Positions 37,460 to 48,399 of a stretch of 64,000 nucleotides of DNA are shown piece after piece. Each line of letters opens with the position of its first letter. Within the stretch, counting starts at the first letter, position 1. The DNA is from Sipunculus nudus (Eukaryota > Annelida > Sipuncula > Golfingiida > Sipunculidae), in contig CM049322.1 in NCBI GenBank assembly GCA_026874595.1, positions 21,218,400 through 21,282,399 of the forward strand. The letters are read 5' to 3'. The notes beneath the pieces are model-generated. The model worked only from the letters and a program-made list of their open reading frames with translations, was not told the DNA's origin and ran no database searches. Both the position numbers and the translations under genes were made by a program.

Positions 37460-38059
37460 CTCCGCCCGCATTCTTTAGGTAGATGCGATACCACCTGAAG
37501 GCCATGTGGCATTGACAGAGTTCAGTCTTCCATAGTCATCGAATATGTCATCAGGCCTAAGCATCGTGATGCATATTTTGTGTTGGTGGAAGTCGAAGAA
37601 CATGCCCTGTAGAAGTTGGCACTCTTGGTTGAAACTTTGCAATTCGAACGGATGTTGGGTTTGGTTGGTGGATTTCCATACTGTGTGTCCTTGAGGGGGT
37701 ATCACATCCACTTACATACACATAAATAATATATTTTTGGAGGCTTCTTCAAGGTAGTTATGCCAACTGACTGGTTTGCTGTTGCAATGAATAAGTTAAA
37801 ACTATTACCTGTGATGTCAGCGTGGTGTGTGTAACTTCAAATACATCATAACAATCTGCAAGATCTTTTTCGAACTTTAGCCGAGAAATACGCCGTCCTG
37901 TAGATTTAGTTTTCGGCATCTACTTCTACATAATCAACGGAAATATTGCTTTAACCATCTGTTCTGCGGGGAATCTCACACTAAAAGATACAGATAATGA
38001 TGATTATGATTATGATGATGAAGAAAATAATAATGATATTCTAAATGATGAATAGGTTC
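37459..38059. other. Non-coding, no feature seen
   Basis: Short ORFs only; an AT-rich 'gatgattatgattatgat' stretch near 37997. Confidence 0.45.
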
Positions 38060-38830
38060 ACAAGTAAGTAGAACCAACGAACCAATGGGCATTCTGATGT
38101 TAGCTAGAAGTTACACCTTAAATATCACTTTGTTGCAAAAAACATGGAATCATGGACAAATTATTGTTCAATCAAACTTGACTTTGATGCGTGATATGAA
38201 CCTTTCCCGGCCTAAAACTGTCACTAAAAGAATGAGCAATATAAATTAAGATGGAAAATGACCCTTTGAATGCGTTTCTATGTTTCGTCATTGCAAAACA
38301 CATGCTATATCATGACTATTATTACTTTTTTCTTCCAAGTTTGACTTTGACCTTGACCTTCATGCATGTTATGTACCTTTCCTAATCTTAGAAGTACCAC
38401 CAAATGCATGAACCATCGACAGTAAGTAAGAACTGGCAACTTAAAATGCATTTCTATGTCATTTTTTTTTTTTTTTTTGCAAACTCATGCCATATCATGG
38501 CGATTGTTTCTTTTTCACTTCCAAGTTTGACTTTGACCTTACAGCCGGATATATACCATTTTGATCTCAGATTTATCAAAAAATGAATGGGCAGCCTAAT
38601 CAATGTCCAAAGGAAAAATACCGGAGATATGTTTTATAACTTGGGTAAAAATTGACATATCATAGCGAGTTTGCTTTTTTATGCCAAATTTAGTCTTGAG
38701 CTTGACCTTTATGCATAATATATACCTTTGATAACCTAAGAAATGTCATCAAATGAACGGGCATCCTAATATTAGTTATAAATGACACCTTAAATGTGTT
38801 TCTATGTCAGTTAGTTATAGAATTATCGCC
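38060..38830. repeat. Tandem repeat, four ~180 bp units with TGACCTTGACCTT
   Basis: The motif 'caagtttgactttgacctt' followed by a 'atgcatgttatgtacctt'-like string and 'aagaatgagc/aaatgaatgggc' recurs near 38170, 38340, 38520 and 38690. The TGACCT pairs are AGGTCA half-sites on the other strand. No coding potential. Confidence 0.65.
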
Positions 38831-39214
38831 ATTTAAATATTAACCCCGTATAATGGCGGCCATCTTGGATTTTGGGTGAAAATGACACTTTGCAATGGTA
38901 GGCATCTATTGGGGTTTTATTTATGCACTAAGACACCATAAATGAATCCATTTCGATTGAGAAACCTTTGATAACATTTTTGTTCAACCTCATTTGATTA
39001 AAATCGTTCATTGGCTAGACTACAACGGCCATGGAGTGTGTGATGCCGGGACCAAGCTTTCTCTGTAGGTTCTTTGACGGGTATTCGTACATTTCGCGGT
39101 CGCTGGCTGAATTAGTGATCCCTTCTCAAAAAGCAACCTGCGCGGAGGTCTATTGTGCTCAAGGGAGAATGCTCAAAAGGGGGATCTTTAAAAGTATCAA
39201 CATTACCCGAACGG

Positions 39215-39650
39215 TAGTGAATGCAGGGCAGTGTGTAAAATCCGGACCCCACGGACCCCGGACCCCCAAAACCAATTTCCTCATTTTCGTTATTTATAAC
39301 AAAACACCCTATATATGCTGGCACACTAAGAGATTTATTTGAAGTGCACCACCTGTCGTTGCGGACTTCAGACTGATATATCAGAGCTCTTCCACATAAC
39401 AAAAGGTTTCGTATATAGTATAATTATCAAAATTATTCATTCATTGTTGATTAATTGCATTACAAGCAACTCGAGGTTCCAAAATATTGATTTTTTAAAT
39501 GTTTTAATCATTATACTTTTTTATAACGATTCACATTTAGGAATTGTAATTTTTTTTTTTTTTTTTTTCTTTTTTTGGGGGGGGGGGGCTGCTGGGATCC
39601 GGGGTCCATGTCGTTTGTGTTTTACCCACTGCCTGAATGCACTGACTGTC
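39215..39650. repeat. Imperfect inverted repeat pair, possible MITE
   Basis: 'gaatgcagggcagtg', 'gtaaaa' and 'ggaccccgg' at 39219-39268 recur inverted at about 39592-39640. The intervening DNA includes a T run and a G run (39550-39588). ORFs across it come from low-complexity sequence. Confidence 0.4.
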
Positions 39651-40133
39651 TCACTGGAAAACATTGGCTCAGCTTTCAAACAAGAAAGGTGTTTTGAAGT
39701 GCGTGATATTTAAAAAAAAAATTATACAGCCCATTATATAATGCTACCAAGAACTTTTGTGCAGCGGGATTTCCCGACCATGCGAGTGCTCAGTTTTTGT
39801 GCGTGATAAAGGGAATGCATGCATTTCTCGAGAACACATCTGAGCGCTACTGTACTACCATGTGGGAAAACCGGTTCATTTACTGGCGGATAAAAGGAGT
39901 CGGAGGGCAACTTTAAATATCCATGTTCAGCATAATATATTATCATATAAAATTATTTAATTTATCATATCAACTTCTTCGAAAAGGTCTCAGGCCTATC
40001 TCTTGGCTTCAATTAGATTTGTATGCATAACTTACACCATACATGTATTGGATCTATATATTAATAGCGTAACACGATTTGCGTGATTTTCTGTATCTTC
40101 TCTGACAACATCGTAAGGATTGCCATGATTTTC

Positions 40134-40135
<2 letters not shown>

Positions 40136-40192
<57 letters not shown>

Positions 40193-40210
40193 ATATATAT
40201 ATATATATAC
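40136..40210. repeat. (TA)n with an internal (TAGA) variant
   Basis: TA repeats broken by three 'atagat' units; gives spurious tyrosine/isoleucine ORFs on both strands. Confidence 0.95.
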
Positions 40211-40524
40211 ACCGGGTTTGTCCGAAGATATCCACCATTCGTACAGGAAAGCATTCGTCCAAGTCATCCAGACTCCGACACAACTTCATAATGTAATCTC
40301 AGAGACAGAGCACTTACACCAACTGTCGGATTCAAAGATATCTTATGATGGTCACATTGTACAACCAAGACATTCAACTATGAAAGACTATTTGACAACA
40401 GAACTAATTGCTTCCCCCAAACCGTAGCACGGGTAAATGCTAGTCTTATTTAACTTTAAAAAAATTAAATACAACGTGTGGCCCTCGCCACCACCGACAC
40501 AGAGAAGACGGCCAGCTAACGGCA

Positions 40525-41098
40525 TAGCCCGATTTAATCGGACTTCAATATTATTAGGCCCTGCCATATATTGAGTCAGATAGCTATACAGTGAGAGTTT
40601 CTACAATATTATAAGCTTCAGACTACACACCACCCAACGCCCTTGTAACCAGTGTCAACCGGTGTTTAATACCCGGTGCCAGCAGTCACTCTTCAGGGCC
40701 GGGCCCGATGAAACAAAATGTGACAACATTTTAGCTGTCAATCACTAGAGTCAGCGAGGCTATCAGTGAGGTCATCAGGTGCGCCTGTTCGACTGTTCTT
40801 CTCTGTCCCTACTAAACTCGCTGACATGGCTCTTGTTAAAAGGTCAGTAAATGTCAGTAAATGTTTAAAAGTGATGATCAAAGTATAATTTTAGTTGCTA
40901 TTAAAAGCATGAAACATATACTTATTGGTGTAAAAATGAAAAAAAATCCTGTGTCGTGTTGTTTGGCAGTAAACAGGCAGTCAAAGAAGATGCTACAGGA
41001 TCTTCTGTGGCTTATATTGTAAAAACTCTCACTGTATGGCTATCGGACTCAATATATGGCAGGGCCTAATGATATTGAAGTCCGATTAAATCGGGCTA
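40525..41098 (+). mobile_element. 574 bp Mutator-like non-autonomous element with ~90 bp TIRs
   Basis: The ends are exact inverted copies starting TAGCCCGATTTAATCGGACT; similarity continues inward for about 90 bp with a few mismatches (to TATAAGC at the left, GCTTATA at the right). Both sides carry CTAACGGCA (40516-40524 and 41099-41107), a 9-bp target duplication, the size used by Mutator-like transposases. There is no transposase. The centre is GC-richer and contains what looks like a piece of a gene with its intron, listed separately. Confidence 0.85.
40826..41069 (+). CDS. Captured two-exon gene fragment inside the Mutator-like element
   Basis: An ATG at 40826 opens a 17-nt exon (MALVK plus two bases) ending at a good donor, GTCAGT (40843). 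A 127-bp intron ends in GTGTTGTTTGGCAG at 40969. The second exon joins in frame (40970-41069) and adds SKQAVKEDATGSSVAYIVKT and LTVWLSDSIYGRA before a TAA. Its last 20 or so residues are encoded by the right inverted repeat, so only the first half could derive from a host gene. The reading is inference from splice signals and frame; the donor gene is not identified. Alternative: chance ORF of 38 codons. Confidence 0.4.
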
Positions 41099-41107
41099 CT
41101 AACGGCA

Positions 41108-41599
41108 CAGAAACGAATGGGTGAGCGCGTTTGCATGAATACTAATACCCCCCCCCCCCGAACCCGGCTGTTGACCTTTCCTGTATATATATATATATGA
41201 CTAGCTAGTCAGTGGTGCATTCCAGTATACCTCCTTTTTAATGTTAAATAGAGACCTACATTGACACTTAATGAAATGCCTCACGGTATGACCGTGTATA
41301 TACATGTATGTATATATTATATGTGTATAAGCATGTGATATGTTCAATGTCCAGTTGCATTTATTTATTTATATTTGTACCATGGGCCACAAGGCCGTTT
41401 TCCACAATAAACTCTTCTTCATCTTCCTAACAGCGTGACCCTCAGCGAACCTTCCATGGTCTATGTAGGTCGAGTGCTCATGTGTAGTTTGAGGCGTTAT
41501 ATCTGCTTGTAATATCTCGGTCTTTGCACTTTGAATCGTGCGTGACGAGGAGCATAATTTTAACTAAATACACGTGAAACTTTCAACTGCGTTGCGACG
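41108..41599. other. Non-coding sequence upstream of the deiodinase gene
   Basis: Contains poly-C (41150-41159) just inside the TIR element's right flank, short TA runs, and AATAAA at about 41407. The deiodinase promoter should lie in or just after this stretch; I see no clear TATA box. Confidence 0.4.
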
Positions 41600-41688
41600 T
41601 CTGGTCCTAACATACTGATATTATTTCTGGGTTACGTGCTTTGGACGTTGAGGGTAGTGCAGCTAAAATTTCTCACAACTTTTTCCAG
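41600..41688 (+). other. Probable 5' UTR exon of the deiodinase gene
   Basis: A textbook donor, CCAG|GTAAGT (41689), lies 814 bp before a good acceptor (GACGGTTTCAG, ending 42502) that precedes the start codon by 13 bases. No coding frame is needed, so this would be an untranslated first exon. Its start is not determined; 41600 is only an approximate boundary. Confidence 0.5.
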
Positions 41689-42515
41689 GTAAGTTGGTCT
41701 CATATAGGATCTGTTTTATTGAATAACATTCCAACATGGTAGGATGGCAGTTGCGTGGCTTGCACTGTACGGAATTTTGAATGTCAGTCTTAAGGTACCT
41801 CGTCTTTTCCTTCACAAGCTTGCAAAGGTGAGAAAGATTTGAATGTCAGCAGGTTATATGCTACGAAACACTAGAATAATGCATAATAGTATCACTTGTT
41901 GGTGCACAGTAGTATTTCTCATGTAACCCCTATTTTCCAGGTAACCTCTATACACCGCTTGTATCAGGTGAACCAAATATGTAGGGTACATAAACCGATG
42001 CAGTTAAGGATGTAAATGAGACACATGATCCATATGATATGATCAAATGTAAGATATTTGCCCAAACAATGATTGCGTGATCATGATATTTTAATTAACT
42101 AACAAAATATTGGTCACTATGACAACCTCTCAGGATGTTTAGGGAACAATTGGGGTACGAAGTCTGATCTTTAGGCTCTATCTGTTGCATATGCACCTTT
42201 ACAAGCTCCATTGCACTGAAAAGAATACCAGCAATTATTTTTGTTACAAGATGTGGGCTTGAATCTCTGTCATGATGATTATTGATCAATGAAGAATTTG
42301 TTGCATATCGATGCTGCAAACAAATTACTCTAGGAACATATTTACAGAAACAAGGTTTCAAGATGGACAAGCATTTAGTTGCATGGCTGAGATTTCAATA
42401 CAATAAAGGATGAAATGATGGAACATTTGCACTGTTGCTGTTATACATATACATATCGTAAAAATTCCTTTTTTTTGATAATATTCATTTTGACGGTTTC
42501 AGGTTACTTTCAAAG

Positions 42516-43238
42516 ATGGCCTGGCAAAGATGGAAAGAACTTACCTTGACAGTAGTGGTCGTCTTATTTTTCTTTCTTAAGATGTCTGTAAGGAAGCTGT
42601 TTTTAAACCTGGGAAAAGTCCTTCATTTAGTTAAAAGTGAACATGCTGAGCGTATCCTTGAATTTGATGTGTGGCAAGGTTTCATTACAACAGCAAGGAG
42701 AGTCTGGCTTGAAATAATCTACAGGGAAGCCTACACAGGTGGCGCTGCTGTTGATGCAAAATTGTACGAGCTTGAAGGCAAGAAAGCACATAACCTACTT
42801 GATTTGGTCAATATCGGGAGACCCCTAGTGGTTAACTTTGGAAGCTGCACCTGACCTCCATTTATGGCACATCTGCAGGAGTTCCGAGATCTCGTGAGAG
42901 ACTTTACTGACACTGCAGATTTTGTTATTATATATATTAAAGAAGCTCACCCAACTGACGGCTGGGCTTTTAAATCAAATAGTTATAAGATACGCGATCA
43001 TAAAGGACTGAAGGAACGCCTAGAGGCGGCAAGAATGCTGACAGAAGAAGATCCACCTTGTAGTATTTTTGTTGACAATATGGCTGATGAAGCAAATCTG
43101 AAATTTGGCGCCATCCCGGAACGTTTAGCAGTCATACATGGTGGACGAATTGCATACCTGGGATATCGGGGTCCAATATGTTATTCGATTCCCGCTGTCC
43201 GCAATTGGCTGAACGCTTACATTGCAAAATACAAATAG
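42516..43238 (+). CDS. DIO: Iodothyronine deiodinase, selenoprotein (in-frame TGA = Sec)
   Basis: A single coding exon of 240 residues. Residues 9-22 form a hydrophobic membrane anchor (LTLTVVVVLFFFL). A thioredoxin-fold core follows with the signature NFGSCT-Sec-PPFMAHL: the TGA at 42852-42854 is selenocysteine 113. Downstream, ADFVIIYIKEAHPTDGW (134-150) holds the conserved Glu143 and His145, and PCSIFVDN, AVIHGGRIAYLGYRGP complete the fold. Deiodinases remove iodine from thyroid hormones or related iodotyrosine compounds, using the selenol and a thiol cofactor, at a membrane. The CxU context (Cys111, Sec113) and PPFMA resemble type 1 and type 3 enzymes. Length is normal for the family. Frame is uninterrupted on both sides of the TGA, which argues against a pseudogene. 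A SECIS-like hairpin follows at 43335. Read as a 112-codon ORF plus an ORF from Met117, it would be wrongly split. Confidence 0.95.
42852..42854 (+). other. UGA selenocysteine codon
   Basis: In-frame TGA at the active-site position invariant in deiodinases (SCT-U-PPF). Frame, similarity and residue spacing continue unbroken after it. Confidence 0.95.
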
Positions 43239-43334
43239 ACCATATTTCAGAACTGGACCAACTCTGTAACTGGACCAACTGGACTAATCCTTGAATACAC
43301 AAAAGAAATAGTGAGTTAATATATGCACCGTATT

Positions 43335-43443
43335 ATCAGTTAAGCCACTCGCAAAGGAGAATTTATGAATATGTGGAAAAGAAACCAATATCATGGACTA
43401 CCACATCAGAAGACAGGCTTGCTTTGCATGTAGCTTAACTGAT
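43335..43443 (+). promoter_or_regulatory. Candidate SECIS element, form 2-like
   Basis: Located 97 nt after the deiodinase stop codon. An 11-bp perfect helix closes it (43335-43345 with 43433-43443); a second helix pairs GCAAAG (43351-43356) with CTTTGC (43422-43427). After an internal loop comes the non-Watson-Crick quartet ATGA (43365-43368) opposite AGAA (43408-43411), giving the tandem G.A pairs. The helix above it is ATGTGG/CCACAT, then a small internal loop and AG/CT, the unpaired AAA (43382-43384) 13 nt after TGA, and a mini-helix CCA/TGG (43385-43387, 43394-43396) with a 6-nt loop. Quartet, AA position and the extra mini-helix fit a type 2 SECIS; the helix between is weaker than usual. 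It would bind SBP2 to direct Sec insertion. Confidence 0.7.
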
Positions 43444-43488
43444 GTTATTCTGTTGTGCTTTTTGACATTTTCTTTAAAACAGCGGTGT

Positions 43489-43494
43489 ATTAAA
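43489..43494 (+). terminator. Candidate polyadenylation signal ATTAAA
   Basis: First ATTAAA after the SECIS, placing the deiodinase 3' end near 43510. A second lies near 43579. Confidence 0.4.
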
Positions 43495-43519
43495 CCTGTT
43501 AGCCATTCCATATATTTAA

Positions 43520-44295
43520 GACTAAAATATCTTTCTTTGTGACGTAATGTTTTTTTCGAAAAAAATTTAATTTTACCAAATTAAACTGTAAATTATAATA
43601 TTTTTAGTTGCCTTGTTTTCGTTTTACAGCGGGTTACTGTCATTAATCCTTTGAAGTCGCTCGTTCAGGCCATCCACTTTCAATATTATTCATTTAGCCT
43701 GAAAGGGAAATATTTATGAGGTAAAATTTCCCTTTTAGCAAATGGTGTCCTTTCATTTCCGAGGTGTTTTATTTTTTACTAGCAAATTACCCATTCCTTA
43801 TTTTTCACTCGAATAACAGTATTATTTAAATAAAAGTATGACAGATCTACCAGGACGTTCATCCATTGAATATCTTCTAAATATGACGTGATAGCCAATT
43901 CGCAAAATAATATGTCGCTCAGGTTTACGAGAAGGTATGGAAAATGTCTTGCCCCGTACGACATATCTGTATCTCTCCCAGCATTTCAGGACCACGCATT
44001 ACAAGAGCAAAATTGGGCATTTTCCAGGCGTGATCACAGAGGACTTGTGTGACAGATGTTGAATGGAACCACCGTTAATTATAATATATATTAACATTTT
44101 TTTAAATTTGTTAGGTTTAGTTTTATTACTTTTTTATTATTCTGGAGTTTATCATTGAGAACTTTCTTCGTGTAGGAAATTATAATCATATGTACACCGA
44201 TAATAGTTATTAATTGAACCGTTGGATGAAATGGTAGACACCTAGAGCATATTTTTGTAGTTTTTATTATTTGTTCCTTTGCTCCCATTTTCATG
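43520..44295. other. Non-coding between deiodinase and lectin exon
   Basis: AT-rich with no supportable exon; the N-terminal half of the lectin domain was looked for and not found. Confidence 0.4.
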
Positions 44296-44524
44296 AGTAC
44301 AATTGGGAATCTCGACTTCCTGCTATGGCCTTTATCTGGACTGAGGATGGAGATTGTTTTTTACTGATGCTGATATGGCCTTCAATCACTGGAGTTCCAG
44401 AGAACCAGCGGACGACAGAAGAAATGAACAAAGCTGCATCCTTGCAAGAGATTTCGAAATCGGATGTGGCGATGTCCCATGTGATACTCACTACCTTATT
44501 ATCTGTGAAAAACGAAGTTATTAA
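44296..44524 (+). pseudogene. C-type lectin domain, C-terminal exon, with one frameshift
   Basis: A pyrimidine-rich tract (TTTGTTCCTTTGCTCCCATTTTCATGAG) precedes the exon. The first frame reads YNWESRLPAMAFIWTEDGDC; a shift in the T6 run near 44360 moves to a second frame that reads FFTDADMAFNHWSSREP, then ADDRRNEQSCILARDFEIGC, GDVPCDTHYLIICEKRSY and stop (TAA 44522-44524). These are the canonical late features of a C-type lectin fold: WT-D-G, the F-N-W core, EP(A) where EPN/QPD sits in sugar-binding forms, and the cysteines C...C...C ending IICE. EPA with following acidic residues gives no firm sugar prediction. One missing T explains the break, so it is a young pseudogene or a sequence error in a homopolymer. 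Upstream exons are not seen. Confidence 0.75.
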
Positions 44525-44579
44525 GACGGGAATTAACAGAAACACACACATTATTTTATTGAAAAATACGTAAGGGTCA

Positions 44580-45075
44580 GTATATATATATATATATACA
44601 TACATGTCACAGATAGGGAAGGAAAGTCTCGCTTGACAGGCCGCGAGACTTTGCGAGATTGGGTACATGGGTACTCCTGGAATGCTCGCTTTAGATGATC
44701 TCAGGCTCAAAATGCTTGTTGTGATGGGACTTGAGCAATAGAATAATAAGTGCAATTATTCCAGTGAGATCCTCCCAAGCTACTAGACTCTAAATATGAC
44801 GTGGGGATCATCTAAAACATTAAACACAGCGATGTTTGTCATCAGTATTCTGTATTACATATTACAGTACTTTTAAGGATTTTATAGGGTGGACTTTTTT
44901 AATATCAAGGCACAGACAAACATAAATATATATAAATATATATATGTGTGTATCATATTCTTATCTTAATGTTTACTATATGTTTTTTTGCTTGTGAATA
45001 TAAAAATAAAATAACAAAAAATACGTGAATAAATTTATATTATATTCATATATATAATGTATATATATATGTATG

Positions 45076-45123
<48 letters not shown>

Positions 45124-45184
45124 GTATTGTATATATATATTGTGTATTTATTCTTAAACAAAAGTAAAAATTATAAATATGACG

Positions 45185-45228
<44 letters not shown>

Positions 45229-45235
45229 ATAATAA
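44580..45235. repeat. Cluster of TA-rich microsatellites
   Basis: Short and long TA runs at about 44581-44596, 45058-45120 and 45187-45227 with 'tgtgtat' variants. ORFs here are tyrosine/isoleucine repeats only. Confidence 0.85.
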
Positions 45236-46739
45236 AATAGGATAATATATATATATATACATCAATGCGTGTTTGTGTTGTGATATATTCATTTCATTAA
45301 TGCTACTTACGACATAAATTTAATATTTTATTAAATAGGTACATATTACATATCATATCATATCTTAAACAAATTTATTAAAAAAATATAATATTTATAA
45401 TCATATAAATCAAATATATAGCTTATATTGAGAGTCTACTGCCTAGAAAGGGTACTATACCGGGAACTTTACATAATACCTCTGGGCTTATGCCCGTTAC
45501 ACACTTAAAAACGAACCTTAAGTTACTTAATTAAGTTACGTATTTAAGTTACGTATTACCATCGCTGCATGCGCCAAACGAAATATCATCGGCAGTGTTA
45601 CCTGTGGGGTCACATTATTAACAATCATTGTGATACATCACAAATTGACATTATGGGAAAACCTCGTATTCTCTCAAATATTACTTGCACATAGAGTGAC
45701 CAACAGTGCATTAAACACAACTGCCTTTGGCTTTACAATACATTACCACTAAAATAATACGCTACTGTACACTGGGGATTGCAAACCCGCTTTCTTCTCG
45801 AAACCTCCGAGCCCTAAAGCAGCAGTAAGATAACAATATTATTTACTTTTCACTCTGCCATAACATCAGGCGTATTATATTTCTAACTTATTGAATATTT
45901 CGATAAAATTTACAATTAACCATAACAGTTAATGTGAGCTTGGTTTTTCTGATGGTTACACACATATTTCATTCCGATATTAAGAGCGAAGTAATATACC
46001 ATATCAACAATCGCTGCAGTTCTTATAATAGGCTGCTTCAAACTACACTCATTGACTCGCATATTAAGGGTAAACTTAAACGCTCGTCCTTTTTTATCCA
46101 ACGCCCATCAGTATATCTCAGACACATTTTGCGAATCGTGAAATTACATCCAGATTTTACAATGAAAACGAATTCCCAGTAGCACTCCATTTCCAGCTGA
46201 GCATACTTCTAATTACCGATGTAACACCTTGAGAAATTCGCGAGCCCCACTGTAAATACATTGACATAAATACCGTATTAAGTAATAGCGATATTCCTTA
46301 TAACTATATGTGAAGTAATTGTAGTTTAATCAATTTAATTTAATAGAACTTAGCTTTTTTTTAACACTATGCATTCTTCTTAAAAAAATGCTTGATTACT
46401 TATTAATCTTTAACTGCAGAAATAAAAATATAAAATAGGTTTAAATTTAATCCCGTCTTTAAACGTCCGTACCTTTTACACAGTGAACGCATTTTGCGCA
46501 AGCCTTAAATGAAATAATCACTGTGTAGAATGATACTTCTGACGAAATCATAATATAAAATTCGTCTTGTGCTATGAATGAAGGATATCTTACCGACACC
46601 CTTATTTGTTTTCATTATTCTCCAAAATAACCTTCAGGTAGTAGTTTTCTTTTTTTATCAATGCTGACTAGATCCATTCCCAGCGTCTTGTATTTATTCT
46701 TGCTTCGGACCAGAAGAGGGGCTGTAAACAGAACACATA
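45236..46739. other. Non-coding, no gene seen
   Basis: AT-rich. A self-similar stretch 'taagttacgtatttaagttacg' lies near 45525-45556. Overlapping ORFs at 45916-46182 on both strands have no family resemblance. Confidence 0.4.
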
Positions 46740-47036
46740 GGCAAAAAAAAAATAAAATAAAAGAAATGGTTCTCAAGCACCGCCCGCATCAAACATTTTT
46801 ATTTTGATTTTCATTCTACAAGAAGATAAAATAATACAATTTTGATACGATTTCCTTTGTTATGTAGTGTTTTTACCCGTTTAGCATGGGAAAAAAACTG
46901 TTATTTTCATGCCTTTCCATGATCATTTGACATTTTTTTTCGAAACATACAAAAAGGGTCAAAAATAAAATACCGCCCGCCGCATTGATTTCTGAAAAAA
47001 AGTGCCTGAGAACCAAACCTTTTCATTTCTTTGGCC
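46740..47036. mobile_element. 297 bp TA-flanked MITE
   Basis: Left end GGCAAAAAAA...GAAATGGTTCTCAAGCAC and right end (inverted) GGCCAAAGAAATG...GGTTCTCAGGCAC form imperfect terminal inverted repeats of about 45 bp, each followed inward by CCGCCCGC. TA at 46738-46739 and 47037-47038 is the likely target duplication. No coding capacity. Confidence 0.75.
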
Positions 47037-47871
47037 TAACAGGACGTGCGTCCACTATAATGAGGCTTAACTAATTAAGGATCCTTCGCGAGTGAGCACG
47101 GAAAGCGACCGCAAAATTTAACTGATGAGTAAATATATTTTCTAATTATGCCTACACAATATCTGTCTTAACAGGAAAACTTGGTGAATTATGATTGTTT
47201 TACACCTTACAATAATGTTGTCAAAACAAAATGCACTCACATCATAACGGACTCTCAAAATGTTTTCGGTCATCTGCTTCACAGAGCCCGTTGAATAAAT
47301 TTAGTAGAGTATAGCTAAGACACAGCTAGGACACGTTTTAAGTTCCCATTACTTGAAATGGTGGCTTTAATATTAAAACTGGAGACCCACACACACACTG
47401 ATCTCAGCTGCGCAAACAGCCGCTAGTTCATGAACAAGAAATGAGACCATATATGACGGACACGATAAGACCCCCGATGACCAGTAACAATTGCCACGTG
47501 ACGAACAACAAACGTAGCCAAGGCTGATGCGAATTAAGGCCCTGTGTTGAACATGGATCGGAGAGCACCTACATAAACCCGATATCCTGTTGAACTTTGA
47601 AATAACATGACTTGCTCGGTCTTGCCAGCGCATTGCTTGAAGCCTGGACACTCTGTTGGGTGCCGCCACCTGTGTAGATATATAAAACTATATCACGGAG
47701 TCAATACTTTTATTTGGAACTAACATATAACCAGGTCAGGTAAGGTACACGTCCCATAAGACTTTTTCTATGACGGGGTTTTCAGTGCCACAGTTCGAAC
47801 CAGATCGAGTTTTCATGCCGTATTTCTTGACAGATGGCGCAGCGATACAGCTGAGAAGATACGAGAAAATA
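47037..47871. other. Non-coding, no gene recognised
   Basis: A 98-codon minus-strand ORF (47373-47669) has many Cys and Ser but no motif I can name and no splice or promoter support. Confidence 0.35.
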
Positions 47872-47952
47872 ACGGATTTGATACCAAGCACTTTCTGGCC
47901 CATCTGCAGATGGGCTTGGCCCAATAACCAATTTTAGTTTTTGTTAGTAATA
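47872..47952. repeat. Left arm of an 80-bp inverted repeat pair with 18-bp palindrome
   Basis: 'aataacggatttgatacc' then GCCCATCTGCAGATGGGC then 'ttggcccaataacc' and 'aattttagtttttgttag'. The complement is at 49517-49598. The central GCCCATCTGCAGATGGGC is itself a perfect palindrome. Confidence 0.8.
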
Positions 47953-48399
47953 CGTTATTATTCTATTATCTTGATGACTTTTGTACTCAGACAAACATTT
48001 CTCAGAACTTAAATCTGTTAATTGAAACATAAATCACTATCACATCCTTACATCAATAATTTTATCATCAAAATTACATAGATGTGCATAGAAAAACTAC
48101 ATAAATGTGCATGCAGTGTTACAATACCCTATTAAAATAACTTTTTACACACAATTCTTTATTAGTCTACATTGCATTCGTGTAATGTTAAGAGTTTAAT
48201 GAGGTTCACTTTTTACCAAAAAGTAATTACGGCAGTTGCGAAAAAAATCTCATTTACATTACCACATAGATGTGACTTCCACGGTACATACAATTTACTA
48301 AAGAGAAATTATATGTGGTACAAATCAGTTTCTCATATTCATTTTTATTATCCACATATATATCAAGGTTACCACATACATTTTACAATAGAATAATGT

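Noticed and set aside
40032-40427. ORFs of 66-114 codons across TA runs (also near 28755, 31105, 32102, 37272, 44976, 56959)
   Set aside because: They consist of tyrosine/isoleucine repeats translated from TA microsatellites.
42516-42854. Deiodinase as a truncated pseudogene ending at TGA
   Set aside because: The TGA is exactly at the family's selenocysteine and the frame, conservation and length continue to a normal end; a SECIS-like hairpin follows.
47795-47815. GTTCGAACC suggestive of a tRNA T-arm (also near 57908)
   Set aside because: No acceptor stem, D-arm or anticodon arm can be folded around it.
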